DNA of 64,000 nt from Gordonibacter sp034932485 (GTDB lineage: Bacteria; Actinomycetota; Coriobacteriia; Coriobacteriales; Eggerthellaceae): assembly GCA_034932485.1 (NCBI GenBank), contig JAYFOQ010000036.1, forward strand, positions 1-64,000, given 5' to 3'. Positions 16,553-26,882 of the stretch are shown in pieces; the stretch's first letter is position 1; each line of letters begins with the position of its first letter. A model generated the notes under the pieces. The model saw only the letters and a program-made list of their open reading frames with translations, was not told the origin of the DNA and searched no databases. Position numbers and translations under genes: made by a program.

Positions 16553-17935
16553 CTACCTCCTGCCTTTACGCGACGATGAATTGCTCGATCGTCCCGCATT
16601 CACATCGTTTCGTTTTGCCCCTCGCGAACTTACTGCATCCCAGCCAATACCCCCACAGCGACGCGATCCACGAGAAGATGCTTTAGTATCCGATTCGCTA
16701 CGACGAGGGGCTCTCGTAGGTTCGGGCTCAGCGCGCACAATACGCAAATCGGCACGACGACGCTCGTAAATACTGGGTTCGGTAGCGGTCCCTTGCGATA
16801 CTGACAACACCAAGCCCACCATAATGAAGGTTGCAATAAGGGAAGAGCCACCTGAAGACACGAACGGCAGCGGCTTGCCTGTCGTCGGCAACACGCCAAT
16901 AACGCAGCCTATATTCAAAAATGCCTGAAACGCGATCATTACCGCGCAGCTTCCTGCAACCATAGTGCCAAAATCGTCCGGCGCCGAACGAGCAATACGC
17001 ATACCCGCGTACAGCAGCGCCAAAAACAGCCCTATCACCACGAGCGCCCCCACCATACCCAACTCTTCACCAATGATGGCAAAGATAAAGTCCGTCTCAG
17101 CCTCAGGAAGATACAGGAACTTCTCGCGTGAATTTCCTAACCCCACGCCAAAGAGGCCACCCTCAGAGAACGCATAAAAGGAATGAATAAGCTGGTAGCC
17201 CTTGTCGTAGCCATTCATGCCATCGTCCCATGGGTTTAGAAACAGCATACGATCGGAGCGATAACCGGTAAACACGGTGGCAAAGATAGCGAAGGCAATA
17301 CCCACACCCAGTACTATAAGAATAGCGCGCAGCGGTACCTCGCCCATCCACATAACCGCAAGAATTCCTACAAAGATAATAAGCGTCGTGCCTAAGTCGG
17401 ATTGCGTTCGATACAAAAACAAGATGGGTAAGAGGAGCAGCACTCCGGCTTGAACGAACATCCCCCGCACCGTTAATGCCCCTGCCCGGAAATCGCAGAG
17501 AATGCGTGCCGCCATAAGCACGAACGCAATTTTGGCGAATTCCGAGGGCTGTAAACTAATAGGCCCCAACACCAACCAGCGAGTAGCACCAAGCGCAGCA
17601 CTGCCCATAATGGCAGTAAGCGCAAGCAGTACAAGAGCTACGCCCCAGATAGCCCAAAGAAACGGTCCTGTCCATAAGCGATAGGGCAAGAATTTCCACA
17701 GTACCAAGGCACAAACAATACCTATGATTGAAAATTTTACCTGATCAAGCAAATAGCTAACGGAATTTGCTTGAGAGACATCCGTAGCCTCAGCAATAGC
17801 TGCAACCGAAGATGCCGAATAAATCATGACAAAACCGATAAGCGTCAATGCCAGAACCGACAAAAGCAGAACGAGGCGCGGTCCGAGAATATGTTCAGGG
17901 ACCTCCCGTCCCCTCTGTGTCGTTTTGGCTGCCAT
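16553..17935 (-). CDS. ftsW: SEDS-family peptidoglycan glycosyltransferase FtsW
   Basis: A 460-residue polytopic membrane protein that polymerises lipid II at the septum with FtsI. About ten membrane segments are seen; the SEDS signature lies in SFYAFSEGGLFGVGLGNSREKFLYLPEAETDFIFAIIGEELG-type sequence, with NIGCVIGVLPTTGKPLPFVSSGGSSL near the end. The last about 80 residues form a basic, Arg/Ser-rich cytoplasmic tail, longer than in most FtsW proteins. Location between murD and murG favours FtsW over RodA. Confidence 0.93.
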   Translation of the reverse strand: MAAKTTQRGREVPEHILGPRLVLLLSVLALTLIGFVMIYSASSVAAIAEATDVSQANSVSYLLDQVKFSIIGIVCALVLWKFLPYRLWTGPFLWAIWGVALVLLALTAIMGSAALGATRWLVLGPISLQPSEFAKIAFVLMAARILCDFRAGALTVRGMFVQAGVLLLLPILFLYRTQSDLGTTLIIFVGILAVMWMGEVPLRAILIVLGVGIAFAIFATVFTGYRSDRMLFLNPWDDGMNGYDKGYQLIHSFYAFSEGGLFGVGLGNSREKFLYLPEAETDFIFAIIGEELGMVGALVVIGLFLALLYAGMRIARSAPDDFGTMVAGSCAVMIAFQAFLNIGCVIGVLPTTGKPLPFVSSGGSSLIATFIMVGLVLSVSQGTATEPSIYERRRADLRIVRAEPEPTRAPRRSESDTKASSRGSRRCGGIGWDAVSSRGAKRNDVNAGRSSNSSSRKGRR

Positions 17936-17946
17936 AGTGCAGCACC

Positions 17947-19464
17947 CTATGCGTTCGCGCGCACAGCGCGATCGGCTACGAGCGCCTTGAATGCACAGCC
18001 GCGCTGCTCAAACGAGCTAAACTCATCAAATGAGGCGCAAGCTGGCGACAACAATATCACCTCGCCCGGCTGGGCCAACGAGAGTGCCACATCAAGGGCA
18101 TCTTCCAAGCAGGCAGCACGGAGAACAGTAAAATTGGGTGATTCACTGCTCGAATTATCGAACGCAGCGCCGAAGCGCTCTCCCGCAGAACCAAAACACA
18201 CCGCAGCCTGCGCTTCAGTGTGGGCTGCCGCAACGAGTGGCGCCAAATCGGTGCCCTTGTCGTCGCCACCCAGCAACACGACAACTCGCTTACCAGGAAA
18301 GGATGAAAGAGCCTTTAGTGTTGCGTCGACATTGGTAGCCTTCGAATCGTTGTAGCACAAGACTCCCCCGATGGTGCCGCAAGGCTCAATACGGTGCTCT
18401 AGCGGTTCAAAGGTACGCAGACCCTCCGCCACACACGCAACATCAGTACCAAGCGCCAATGCGGCAGTGGCCGCAGCAAGAGCGTTGGAAACGTTGTGAG
18501 CACCCTCTATTTGCAGCTCATCCGAGCGTACGAGAACGTGTTCGCACCCATCCAACGCAACACGCATCAGACCATCCCATCCAAGAAACGCCGCATGGTC
18601 ACTGCCACAGCGCATGCGCATGTCGTCGCTCATTCCCTCTGCTGTACCCAACGGCACATACGCAAAACCGCGTTCTTTCGGCGAAAGTGCATGAAGACGA
18701 CGTACCTGAGAACGTACTACATCGTTCGTGGCGTCCAGTACTGCCGTAGCTCCCGACACGGAAGACAAGTTCTCAAGCACCTTAAACTTTGCCGCGCAGT
18801 ACGCTTCAAACGTAGTGTGCCAGTGTAGATGATCGGGAGTAATATTGAGCAGCACCGCTACATTCGGCGCAAACAAGGTAGTTGAAGCCAACTGATAAGA
18901 TGATACTTCCGCAACATAGGTATCAAGGTTACCTGCCACAACAGCCTCAATACAAGTATCTCCAATGTTACCTACGGCAGAAGCGCTGCGCCCGCCCGCA
19001 CGCAGCACATGCGCAGCAAGCGAGGCTACCGTCGTCTTTCCGTTCGTACCCGTAACAGCAACCCAGCGGCTATCGGCATCACTCTCGCGCCATGCAAACT
19101 CCACCTCACTTACCAGCTGATCGCAGATTTCGGACGCAGCAGCATACAACGGCGAGAATGGGGGGATGCCCGGACTGGGAATACAAAGGTCAAATCGACC
19201 TCCAGCAACCTGCGCTGCCAGCTCGGTTACGGCTTGGTCGCCAAACGACACGGAAACACCCTGCTCTGCAACCAATGCCGCAAACTCTTCAGATGACGCG
19301 GTTTGCTCACCAGCTGCCACCGCGAGCGAACAAACGCGACCGCCCAGTCTTTCCAAGCAATACTGGGTTACCGCACGACCACTCTTGCCAAGTCCTAAAA
19401 CGAGCACGCGCCCCAAATGCTCCGGCGCGTGCTTTTTTCCCGGTATCATAGCTTCAACCGACAT
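17947..19464 (-). CDS. murD: UDP-N-acetylmuramoyl-L-alanine--D-glutamate ligase
   Basis: A 505-residue Mur ligase adding D-Glu. The N-terminal domain begins VLVLGLGKSGRAVTQY, the ATP loop is AVTGTNGKTTVASLAAHVL, and the C-terminal domain contains CYNDSKATNVDATLKALSSF and VVLLGGDDKGTDLAPL, a strong MurD pattern; the ending LLSPACASFDEFSSFEQRG is also typical. Slightly longer than the usual 440-460 residues. ATG 19464 lies 3 nt after the mraY stop. Confidence 0.95.
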   Translation of the reverse strand: MSVEAMIPGKKHAPEHLGRVLVLGLGKSGRAVTQYCLERLGGRVCSLAVAAGEQTASSEEFAALVAEQGVSVSFGDQAVTELAAQVAGGRFDLCIPSPGIPPFSPLYAAASEICDQLVSEVEFAWRESDADSRWVAVTGTNGKTTVASLAAHVLRAGGRSASAVGNIGDTCIEAVVAGNLDTYVAEVSSYQLASTTLFAPNVAVLLNITPDHLHWHTTFEAYCAAKFKVLENLSSVSGATAVLDATNDVVRSQVRRLHALSPKERGFAYVPLGTAEGMSDDMRMRCGSDHAAFLGWDGLMRVALDGCEHVLVRSDELQIEGAHNVSNALAAATAALALGTDVACVAEGLRTFEPLEHRIEPCGTIGGVLCYNDSKATNVDATLKALSSFPGKRVVVLLGGDDKGTDLAPLVAAAHTEAQAAVCFGSAGERFGAAFDNSSSESPNFTVLRAACLEDALDVALSLAQPGEVILLSPACASFDEFSSFEQRGCAFKALVADRAVRANA

Positions 19465-19467
19465 ACG

Positions 19468-20514
19468 CTACATCACCGCCATAAGCGTCTCGGCAAAATA
19501 GATCGAAAACCCCGTCGCAGCCAGCACGCCAGAAACAATCCAGAAGCGCACAACTACTTTCGTTTCGCTCCACCCCTTTTTTTCAAAATGGTGGTGCAGT
19601 GGCGCCATAAGGAAAAAACGCTTCTTCGTCTTTTTGTAATAAACCACCTGAATCATGACAGACAAAGCTTCGGCCACAAACAAACCTCCGATGATCAGCG
19701 AAACAAACTCGCTTTTCGTGAGAATAGCAAGACACCCCAACGCCATGCCCAGAGCAAGCGAACCGGTATCACCCATAAAAATATCAGCCGGAAACGAATT
19801 AAACCAAAGAAACCCAATACACGCACCCGCAATGGCGGCTGCAAAAATAGCCGGCTCAAGCATGTCGGAGCGATAGGCAATGGCTGCCATAACAATCATA
19901 ACGATCATAACTGTACCAGCCGCCAAGCCATCCAAGCCATCGGTTAGATTCACGGCATTGCACATACCCACCAGTAAGATATTCATGAAAATAAGGTAAA
20001 GCCAGGGTATGGCGATACCGTCACCAATCGGGATAACCGTGGTAAGGATGCCGAAGTCCAGCTGGATGATAAACGGGATATCCACCACAGGCGACACACC
20101 CAACCAGTTTACCGCCACCAAAACAAACGCAGTGGCGATGGCGAACTGCCCAAAGAGCTTCGCTTTGGGAGTTAAACCAAGGGAGCGTTCCTTTACTACC
20201 TTGGAGGCATCGTCAACGAGACCCAGCAAGCCTGTAAGCACTGTCGCGCCCAACAACACGAACGTTTCAGGCGACGGCATGCCCACGCACAACGCTACGG
20301 CAACCACCGCCACGAGCATAACCACGCCGCCCATAGTAGGCGTACCTTGCTTAACCAGATGGCTCTCGGGACCATCGGCGCGCACCTGCTGACCAATATG
20401 GCTCGACTTCAGGAGTTTAATCCAGAGAGGCGTTAATACGATGGTAACAACGATAGCAGCCACGATGGCTAAAAACACAAGAAACGTCGGATATTGCGAG
20501 AATACAGCAAACAT
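19468..20514 (-). CDS. mraY: Phospho-MurNAc-pentapeptide transferase
   Basis: A 348-residue integral membrane enzyme making lipid I from UDP-MurNAc-pentapeptide and undecaprenyl phosphate. It has about ten membrane segments, the GTPTMGG segment, the aspartate motif LVDDASKVVKERSLGLTPKAKL, the NAVNLTDGLDGLAAG catalytic loop, and the APLHHHFEKKGWSE histidine loop. The ATG at 20514 shares its first base with the murF TGA stop (TGATG), a coupled junction. Confidence 0.96.
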   Translation of the reverse strand: MFAVFSQYPTFLVFLAIVAAIVVTIVLTPLWIKLLKSSHIGQQVRADGPESHLVKQGTPTMGGVVMLVAVVAVALCVGMPSPETFVLLGATVLTGLLGLVDDASKVVKERSLGLTPKAKLFGQFAIATAFVLVAVNWLGVSPVVDIPFIIQLDFGILTTVIPIGDGIAIPWLYLIFMNILLVGMCNAVNLTDGLDGLAAGTVMIVMIVMAAIAYRSDMLEPAIFAAAIAGACIGFLWFNSFPADIFMGDTGSLALGMALGCLAILTKSEFVSLIIGGLFVAEALSVMIQVVYYKKTKKRFFLMAPLHHHFEKKGWSETKVVVRFWIVSGVLAATGFSIYFAETLMAVM

Positions 20515-22013
20515 CAGTTGACCAGTCCTTCAACCACGCGCTCAAGGCCCATGAAGCGCGACGCTTTCACCAAGACAGCGTCTCCGGGCTCGACGCAGGT
20601 ATCCAATTCTCCCAGCACGTCCGCAATAGTTGCGGCACGCACGATACGGCTCTCCTCCATGCCGGCCGCTTGAGCGGCGTCGGCAATATGCATGGCAAGA
20701 TTACCAACACACACCAGAAGATCCAGCGACAATGCGGCAGCCGTCTGCCCAACGCCTTCATGACAAGCTGGCGCAAAATCGCCCAATTCGCCCATATCGC
20801 CCAACACAGCAATATGACGACCGGGCACCTCGAGCGCACGAAACGTACGCAGAGAGGCACGCATAGAATCGGGGTTGGCATTGTAGGCATCGTTTACTAC
20901 CGTGAAACCAGCGCGAGCGTGCAGTATCTCAAGCCGACCCGCCTCGGGTAATGCTTTCGCAAGCGCGTCGGCAACCCCGGTGAGCGTCATACCAAAGGCT
21001 CGGCCCACGGCCGCAGCAGCACAGGCATTGGATACGTTATGCAAACCGCGCAGGCTAAGCGTACAGGCCGCTTTCTCCTCGACCGACACCTCCCCTGTTG
21101 CAGCATCATCAAATCCGATGGCGTGCAGTTCGAAATGCGGACGCCCCTGTTCATCCATCTCAATCTGTTCGGCCCATACAGATCGGCGTACACCTTGGCC
21201 CACAGACGGAGTGTCGCGACGAGACGACGCCTCGGGGGAACCATCGAACAGCACCGTTTCCACACGCCGGGCATCCAAATGAGCATCTTCACACACGAAG
21301 TCTGCATAATCGTCGGCAGCATTAACAAACGCGCATCCCGCACCCTCGGGAAGTTCACGGAAAAGTTCCGCCTTGGCTCGCGCAATGTTTTCACGACTAC
21401 CCAAAAGCTCAATATGGCTCTCGCCCACGTTTACCACAATGCCCCAGTCGGGACGGACGAACGAACATAGACTGGCTATTTGCCCTGCGCCACGCATGCC
21501 CATTTCCACAATCACCGCCTGCGTGGTGGGGTCGGCAGACAAGAGTGTTTTGGGAACACCTAGTTCATTATTTTGATTGCCGGAAGTAGCAACAACCGTG
21601 TACGCACTTGCCAACACGTCACGCACCAGATTTTTCGTTGTGGTTTTGCCGGTGGAACCCGTCAACGCAATAACCCGCCCTTGCAGGTGCCCGCGCCATT
21701 CGCGAGCCAAGTCGCCCAGTGCACCAACCGTATCGGGCACGTCAATAAGAGCGCAACCTAATTCGCGAGCCAAAAGACAGGTAGCTTCATCCACAGGCTG
21801 CATAACGAGGGCACCCGAAGCACCCGCACGTAGCGCCGCAGCGAGGAAGTCGTGGCCATCCACCCGCTCTCCTGGGAGAGCTACGTACAGGTCGCCCGTC
21901 TTTACGTCGCGCGAATCCCAAGTAACTCCGGTTAATAACGCTCGCGGATCAAGAGCCTCAACCACAAACGAGCCACCGGTACAGGCTGCTATCTGTTTTG
22001 CATTCAGACGCAT
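20514..22013 (-). CDS. murF: UDP-MurNAc-tripeptide--D-Ala-D-Ala ligase
   Basis: A 499-residue Mur ligase adding the D-Ala-D-Ala dipeptide. Recognised by WDSRDVKTGDLYVALPGERVDGHDF, the ATP loop ALTGSTGKTTTKNLVRDVL, the NQNNELGVPKTLL motif and NDAYNANPDSMRASLRTF, which is MurF-specific. It lies 3 nt after murE. No ddl gene is present in this window, so the dipeptide ligase is encoded elsewhere. Confidence 0.95.
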   Translation of the reverse strand: MRLNAKQIAACTGGSFVVEALDPRALLTGVTWDSRDVKTGDLYVALPGERVDGHDFLAAALRAGASGALVMQPVDEATCLLARELGCALIDVPDTVGALGDLAREWRGHLQGRVIALTGSTGKTTTKNLVRDVLASAYTVVATSGNQNNELGVPKTLLSADPTTQAVIVEMGMRGAGQIASLCSFVRPDWGIVVNVGESHIELLGSRENIARAKAELFRELPEGAGCAFVNAADDYADFVCEDAHLDARRVETVLFDGSPEASSRRDTPSVGQGVRRSVWAEQIEMDEQGRPHFELHAIGFDDAATGEVSVEEKAACTLSLRGLHNVSNACAAAAVGRAFGMTLTGVADALAKALPEAGRLEILHARAGFTVVNDAYNANPDSMRASLRTFRALEVPGRHIAVLGDMGELGDFAPACHEGVGQTAAALSLDLLVCVGNLAMHIADAAQAAGMEESRIVRAATIADVLGELDTCVEPGDAVLVKASRFMGLERVVEGLVN

Positions 22014-22016
22014 AAG

Positions 22017-23516
22017 CTATTCCTGCGTTCCGTTGACCGAACAAAACACGCGCTCCAGCTCTTCGGCCGCAACGACGCGATCGTCGAACGAGCGTACCTC
22101 ATCGCCAACAATCTGGTAATCCTCGTGTCCTTTACCAGCAATAAGCACCGAGTCGCCCGCCTGAGCACGCTCGATAGCTGCCGCTATAGCAACACGACGG
22201 TCGGGTTGTACCTCAAAACGACCCTCGCCTGAGCCCATGCCAGTCACAACATCGCCAATAATAGCCATCGGATCTTCATGGCGCGGGTTGTCCGAGGTAA
22301 CAACGGCATAATCAGCGGCAAGCGCATTTCGTCCCATAATGGAGCGCTTGGCCGAATCGCGATCGCCACCACAGCCAAACACGCAGAAGGTGCGGCCTGT
22401 TGTAAGTGCCTTAATAGAGCCCAATGCTTTTTCGAGTGCATCTGGCGTGTGCGCATAATCCACAAACACCGAGACTCCACCGTCGCAGGCAGCTTTCACG
22501 CGCTCTAAACGGCCGGGTATCTGCGGCGCTTCTTCCAGTGCGTCAACAATAACTTCAGGCGAGAAACCAAGCTGCAAGCCAATACCAAACGCACACATAA
22601 CATTTTCAACGTTGAACTTACCTACCAAGGGGTAGTCGAAACGATAGGTTGTACCACGCACAGCAAGCGCTACCGAAGTATGGGTAGGAGCGTACTCTAC
22701 GCTTATGGGGTGTATTTGTGCGGCGGTATCAAAACCCGTAGTAATAATGTCGTCCTCGTTCGTGGAACAGCGGCGCAGCAGTTCGCTTCCCCATTTGTCG
22801 TCGATGCAAATAACACGCCGAGCAGGATAGTCCTTCGAGAAGAGAAGAGCCTTCGCCTCAAAATAGGCCTCAAACGTGTGATGATAATCGAGATGATCTT
22901 GGGTCAGATTCGAAAATGCGGTGACCGCGAACGTCGTATCCCAGGTGCGGGCCAGATCAAGAGCATGTGAGCTTACTTCCATAGCAACCATATCGCAGCG
23001 CTCATCGCGCATACGCGCAAACATCTGCTGTAGATCCGGCGACTCTGGCGTCGTGTGCGCGGTTTTTTCCATCGCGCCCCCGATACGCACACCTACGGTA
23101 CCAATAACGCCCGTACGCTTTCCAGCTACCTGTGCGATATGCTCCACTAAATAAGTTGTGGTGGTTTTGCCGTTTGTGCCCGTAATGCCCACCAATTTGA
23201 AGGCACTCGACGGGTGGTCGTAAAAATTGGCAGCGGCGGCGGCCATAGCCTTACGGGTATCCTTTACCACTACTTCGGTAACGTCGGTGGCATCAGCTAG
23301 GTACACCTTACGCTCTACGACCAGTACTTTCGCGCCGCGGTCGATAGCGTCTTGCGCAAACGAGTGACCGTCGGCCGTCAGGCCCACGATGCAGAAGAAC
23401 ATATCTCCAGGCTGCACGCGATCGCTGCGGTAGGCAATGCCGCCCACTTCCTCTTCAGCGTTACCAATGATGGTGCAGTCGATGCCCGCGAACAGCTGGG
23501 TGCAGGTTTTCCCCAT
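22017..23516 (-). CDS. murE: UDP-MurNAc-L-Ala-D-Glu--diamino acid ligase
   Basis: A 499-residue Mur ligase adding the third stem amino acid. ATP loop GITGTNGKTTTTYLVEHI; nucleotide/metal segments HTTPESPDLQQM and DYAHTPDALEKAL; substrate motif SDNPRHEDP. In characterised MurE enzymes a DNPR motif usually marks the meso-diaminopimelate-adding type, while lysine-adding enzymes have other residues there. This bears on the nearby D-aspartate ligase, whose characterised relatives act on lysine-type stems. Lies 12 nt after ftsI. Confidence 0.94.
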   Translation of the reverse strand: MGKTCTQLFAGIDCTIIGNAEEEVGGIAYRSDRVQPGDMFFCIVGLTADGHSFAQDAIDRGAKVLVVERKVYLADATDVTEVVVKDTRKAMAAAAANFYDHPSSAFKLVGITGTNGKTTTTYLVEHIAQVAGKRTGVIGTVGVRIGGAMEKTAHTTPESPDLQQMFARMRDERCDMVAMEVSSHALDLARTWDTTFAVTAFSNLTQDHLDYHHTFEAYFEAKALLFSKDYPARRVICIDDKWGSELLRRCSTNEDDIITTGFDTAAQIHPISVEYAPTHTSVALAVRGTTYRFDYPLVGKFNVENVMCAFGIGLQLGFSPEVIVDALEEAPQIPGRLERVKAACDGGVSVFVDYAHTPDALEKALGSIKALTTGRTFCVFGCGGDRDSAKRSIMGRNALAADYAVVTSDNPRHEDPMAIIGDVVTGMGSGEGRFEVQPDRRVAIAAAIERAQAGDSVLIAGKGHEDYQIVGDEVRSFDDRVVAAEELERVFCSVNGTQE

Positions 23517-23528
23517 GGTGATCTATCC

Positions 23529-25322
23529 TCATTCCGGCAAAATATTGAAACGGTCGATGGCTGCTGACATTATATCCTTAAAAATAGGGGTGACCACACC
23601 GTCGGTCGGAACCTCGTTTGCACCCACAAAACAAACCAATTGACTCGAGGAGCCCGCCAGGAAACCCGTGAACGCCAGATTGTAAACACCCTTACGGTAG
23701 CCGCCATTAACTTCGTCGTATATTTCAGCCGTAGATGTCTTGCCCGCCACGTTGTAGCCCTCAATGGCAGCCTTTTTACCCGTTCCTTCGGTTACCACCG
23801 TTTGCAACATGCTGGTCATATCGGCCAGGGCGCGCTCATTATCGATAACCTGCTCGGTTGCATACTCCACCGTTTCGCCCGTTTGTGGCTTACTAATAAG
23901 GAAATGCGGTGTGCATTCCACGCCGCCGTTAGCCAACGCACCGTAAAAGCGCGTCATCTGTAGCGGTGTCACGGAAACGCCCTGACCAAAACTTACGTTG
24001 TAACCAACAACCTTTGACCAATTCTTGAAGGCGGGAAGCGCACCCAGAATATCGGTCCCCGCCTCGTTTTCGCCGGGATAATCAACCCCTGTCTTCTCAT
24101 GCAGGTTGTATCTTATTATGGCATCGTAGAGTTTATCGAATCCCATGTTCTCCGTCGAAAGCGATATGCCTACGTTAGAGGACTGATCTAATATCTGACG
24201 CAGCGTAAAGGTAGCGTCACCACGTTCATGCGCGTCGGAGATAACGTAGCCATCTGCCTCGATGGACGAGGGACAAAATATCGTGGACTCCGGCGTCATC
24301 GTACCCGATTCAAGTATGGCCATGGTTGAAACCGACTTAAAGATGGACCCCGGCTCAAACAGATCGGTTGCACACTTGAGTTTCGTGGCACCTTCCTTCA
24401 TCTCGGTACGGTCGGCCGGATTAAACAGAGGCAGCGATGCTGCTGCATAGATTTCGCCCGTAGCCCCATCCATAACCACCGCACTACCTCCTGCGGCGGT
24501 AAGACCACCCTCTTCCGCCACGAGGCGCTCTTCCACGCTTTGCTGCAGTTCGATGTCCAGAGAAATCATAATATCCTGGCCCTCTACTGCAGGCGTCTGT
24601 TCGCGCACGCCACCAGGAATAGGCATACCGTTTTGTCCGCGCTCTGCCTCGTAGCGACCAGGGGTACCCGAGAGTATCTTGTCGTAGTACAACTCAAGCC
24701 CCGTAATGCCCGCATAATATTCGCGGCCTGTCGCCTCGTCTTGAGCTATCTGGCACACGCCAATAACTTGACCACCCGTTTGACCATTGGGATACTCGCG
24801 GCGCGAATCGCTGAGGAAATAGATACCCTTCAGCCCCAACTCTTTTACTTGCTTTGCCTTATCAACGTCGGCCTTGCGCTGCATGAAGGCAAACGTCGAG
24901 CTGTTGGCCGAGAGCTTATTTGCGTAGTCGGTCGCCTCGCCGCCAAGCACCTCTGCTAGGGCTGTTGCGGTAGAGCGAATGTCTTCAACCTCGGAGGGGT
25001 TTGCATAAATAGTAGTAGCATCGACACTCACAGCCAACACGGTGCCGTTGCGATCGTAAATGGTACCCCGGCGAGGTTCAATATCGAAGCCTACGGTGCG
25101 AGCCTCTTGAGCCTGCGCGGAATACGTAGGAGCAACGATAATTTGCAGGTATACCAGTCTTACGAAAAAAAGCGCCGCAATAACGGCAAAGACAACAATA
25201 GGAACGAAAGCGCGGCTCGAATCGGCCGCCTGGGCTATGCCAGCCAAGCGCGAAGGTCGCGGAGACGAACTGTGTCTGGCGCTGCCTCGTGGCATACGCG
25301 TTTTATGGGACCTGCCCGACAT
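23529..25322 (-). CDS. ftsI: Septal penicillin-binding protein FtsI/PBP3-like transpeptidase
   Basis: A 597-residue class B PBP cross-linking septal peptidoglycan with FtsW. A basic cytoplasmic start and a membrane anchor (FVPIVVFAVIAALFFVRLVYL, about 40-60) precede the PBP dimer domain (RRGTIYDRNGTVLAVS). The transpeptidase domain has the SxxK motif in EPGSIFKSVSTMA, SSN in LDQSSNVGISL and KTG-type motif in VAGKTSTAEIYD; the third motif reads KTS rather than KTG, a known variant position. Length fits FtsI. Lies 6 nt downstream of the FtsL-like gene. Confidence 0.93.
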   Translation of the reverse strand: MSGRSHKTRMPRGSARHSSSPRPSRLAGIAQAADSSRAFVPIVVFAVIAALFFVRLVYLQIIVAPTYSAQAQEARTVGFDIEPRRGTIYDRNGTVLAVSVDATTIYANPSEVEDIRSTATALAEVLGGEATDYANKLSANSSTFAFMQRKADVDKAKQVKELGLKGIYFLSDSRREYPNGQTGGQVIGVCQIAQDEATGREYYAGITGLELYYDKILSGTPGRYEAERGQNGMPIPGGVREQTPAVEGQDIMISLDIELQQSVEERLVAEEGGLTAAGGSAVVMDGATGEIYAAASLPLFNPADRTEMKEGATKLKCATDLFEPGSIFKSVSTMAILESGTMTPESTIFCPSSIEADGYVISDAHERGDATFTLRQILDQSSNVGISLSTENMGFDKLYDAIIRYNLHEKTGVDYPGENEAGTDILGALPAFKNWSKVVGYNVSFGQGVSVTPLQMTRFYGALANGGVECTPHFLISKPQTGETVEYATEQVIDNERALADMTSMLQTVVTEGTGKKAAIEGYNVAGKTSTAEIYDEVNGGYRKGVYNLAFTGFLAGSSSQLVCFVGANEVPTDGVVTPIFKDIMSAAIDRFNILPE

Positions 25323-25327
25323 GCTGC

Positions 25328-25801
25328 TTACCCCACGGTCGCGGCGATTTGCGCGCTTTCGGATAGCGACAGGTTGCCAGCCGCATCAGTGGCCACTACG
25401 TCGGTACCCAGATCGATAGTACCCACCGTTCCAGGAGCAGCCATCTTCAACTTGGTTGCTTCATTCTTCACGTTGGTAGGGTTTGAAAGCGCACTCTGAC
25501 GCACTTCAAGGTTGTTGCCAGCCGCGCGGGCCTTGGTTATCTGAGACTCGAGCTGCTGGGTCTGAACAGACTGCGCTACGGTCGCGGAACCCACAGCAAC
25601 ACGCAGGCAGCACAGCATTGCAGCCACCACCAGCACTATAGCAATAGCTTTCGCCAAAACAACGAGGTTTGAAGGTGCAGCTTGGGTACCTGTATGGGGT
25701 TTTTTGCCTGGGACTACGCGAACCCGCGGTCGCTCAGGTTGGACTGGTACACGCTCGGGAGAACCATAGGAATACGAATATGCTCGTGCTGCTTCTGCCA
25801 T
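25328..25801 (-). CDS. ftsL: FtsL-like division protein
   Basis: A 157-residue bitopic protein between rsmH and ftsI, the standard place of ftsL. It has a cytoplasmic region of about 50 residues, one membrane segment (AIAIVLVVAAMLCCLRVAVG), then a short coiled-coil stretch (VQTQQLESQITKARAAGNNLEVRQSALSN). FtsL sequences diverge strongly, so the call rests on layout and position. ATG 25801 has AGGAGG at 6 nt and is preferred over the TTG two codons upstream. Confidence 0.75.
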   Translation of the reverse strand: MAEAARAYSYSYGSPERVPVQPERPRVRVVPGKKPHTGTQAAPSNLVVLAKAIAIVLVVAAMLCCLRVAVGSATVAQSVQTQQLESQITKARAAGNNLEVRQSALSNPTNVKNEATKLKMAAPGTVGTIDLGTDVVATDAAGNLSLSESAQIAATVG

Positions 25802-25901
25802 GACCAACCTCCTTTTCTTCGTTTTATGGCTGTGTTTCGGTGGTCGTGGATATTTAATTGGTTAATTACACATTCGGGACGAACCCGACATCATTTGTTT
25901 T

Positions 25902-26882
25902 CTAAGTGCACTTTTGTGCGACGCGTAGCTTGGCACTACGGGCGCGAGGATTGCGCTCTACCTCAACAGATGCAGGCACAATAGGCTTGCGTGTGACAAT
26001 GTCGAGTATCGGCTGCTTATTGCACATACACACCGGCAAATCTGGCGGGCAGGTGCACCGGTTGGCAAACGTATTAAACGTATCCTTCACAATGCGGTCT
26101 TCAAGCGAGTGGTAGCTTATAACCACCAGACGCCCGCCCGGATTGAGCCAGCGGACCGCTGCGTCAAGCCCACGACGCAACACATCCAGCTCCGAGTTGA
26201 CCTCAATCCGAAGCGCCTGGAAGGTTCGCTTTCCCGGATGTCCTCCGGCGCGTCGCGCAGAGGCCGGGATAGCAGCCTTGATGGTTTCAACCAGCTGCTC
26301 GCTTGTCTGGAAAGGCACGCTCTCCCGCTGCCGCACAACAAACTCTGCGATGCGACTAGCCCATTTCTCGTCTGAGTAGGCACGGATGATCCGAGTGAGA
26401 TCTGCTGCGTTGTAAGTGTTCAAGATCTCTGCTGCGGTTAGGGTTTGTTTCCCCGGATCCATCCGCATATCAAGGGGGCCATTCTCCTTAAAGGAGAAGC
26501 CACGAGACGGCGTATCTATCTGCACCGAGGAAACGCCTAAGTCGAAGAGGAACGCATCGACTCCCGGCACCTCGGCACTAACCAGAAGTTCGTCCATATT
26601 CCCAAAGTTGCCACGCAAAAGTTCTAGGTTAGGGCGCTGGCTCTCTGGTAACGCTTCGAGCCGGGAGCGGGCGGCAGCAAGAGCCACTTCGTCCTGATCG
26701 ATACCAATAAGCGTGCCACCTTTACCTATAAGCTTCGCAGCTTCGAGAGAATGCCCTGCACCGCCGAGTGTTGCGTCCACGAACGTCTGCTGTGTTTGTA
26801 GTTTAGATTGTTCGAGGCACTCGGCGAGCAAGACCGGTGTATGCCGATATTCGCTTATCATTTTGCTCACGTCTACGATCAT
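25902..26882 (-). CDS. rsmH: 16S rRNA (cytosine-1402-N4) methyltransferase
   Basis: A 326-residue SAM-dependent methyltransferase (formerly MraW). Seen: YRHTPVLLAECLE, the SAM loop DATLGGAGHSLEAAKLI, IGIDQDEVALAAA, FLFDLGVSSVQID, RGFSFKENGPLDMRMD, and ISYHSLEDRIVKDTF. ATG 26882 overlaps the mraZ stop as ATGA; a second in-frame ATG seven codons later is closer to the conserved start. A 100-bp gap separates it from ftsL. Confidence 0.95.
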   Translation of the reverse strand: MIVDVSKMISEYRHTPVLLAECLEQSKLQTQQTFVDATLGGAGHSLEAAKLIGKGGTLIGIDQDEVALAAARSRLEALPESQRPNLELLRGNFGNMDELLVSAEVPGVDAFLFDLGVSSVQIDTPSRGFSFKENGPLDMRMDPGKQTLTAAEILNTYNAADLTRIIRAYSDEKWASRIAEFVVRQRESVPFQTSEQLVETIKAAIPASARRAGGHPGKRTFQALRIEVNSELDVLRRGLDAAVRWLNPGGRLVVISYHSLEDRIVKDTFNTFANRCTCPPDLPVCMCNKQPILDIVTRKPIVPASVEVERNPRARSAKLRVAQKCT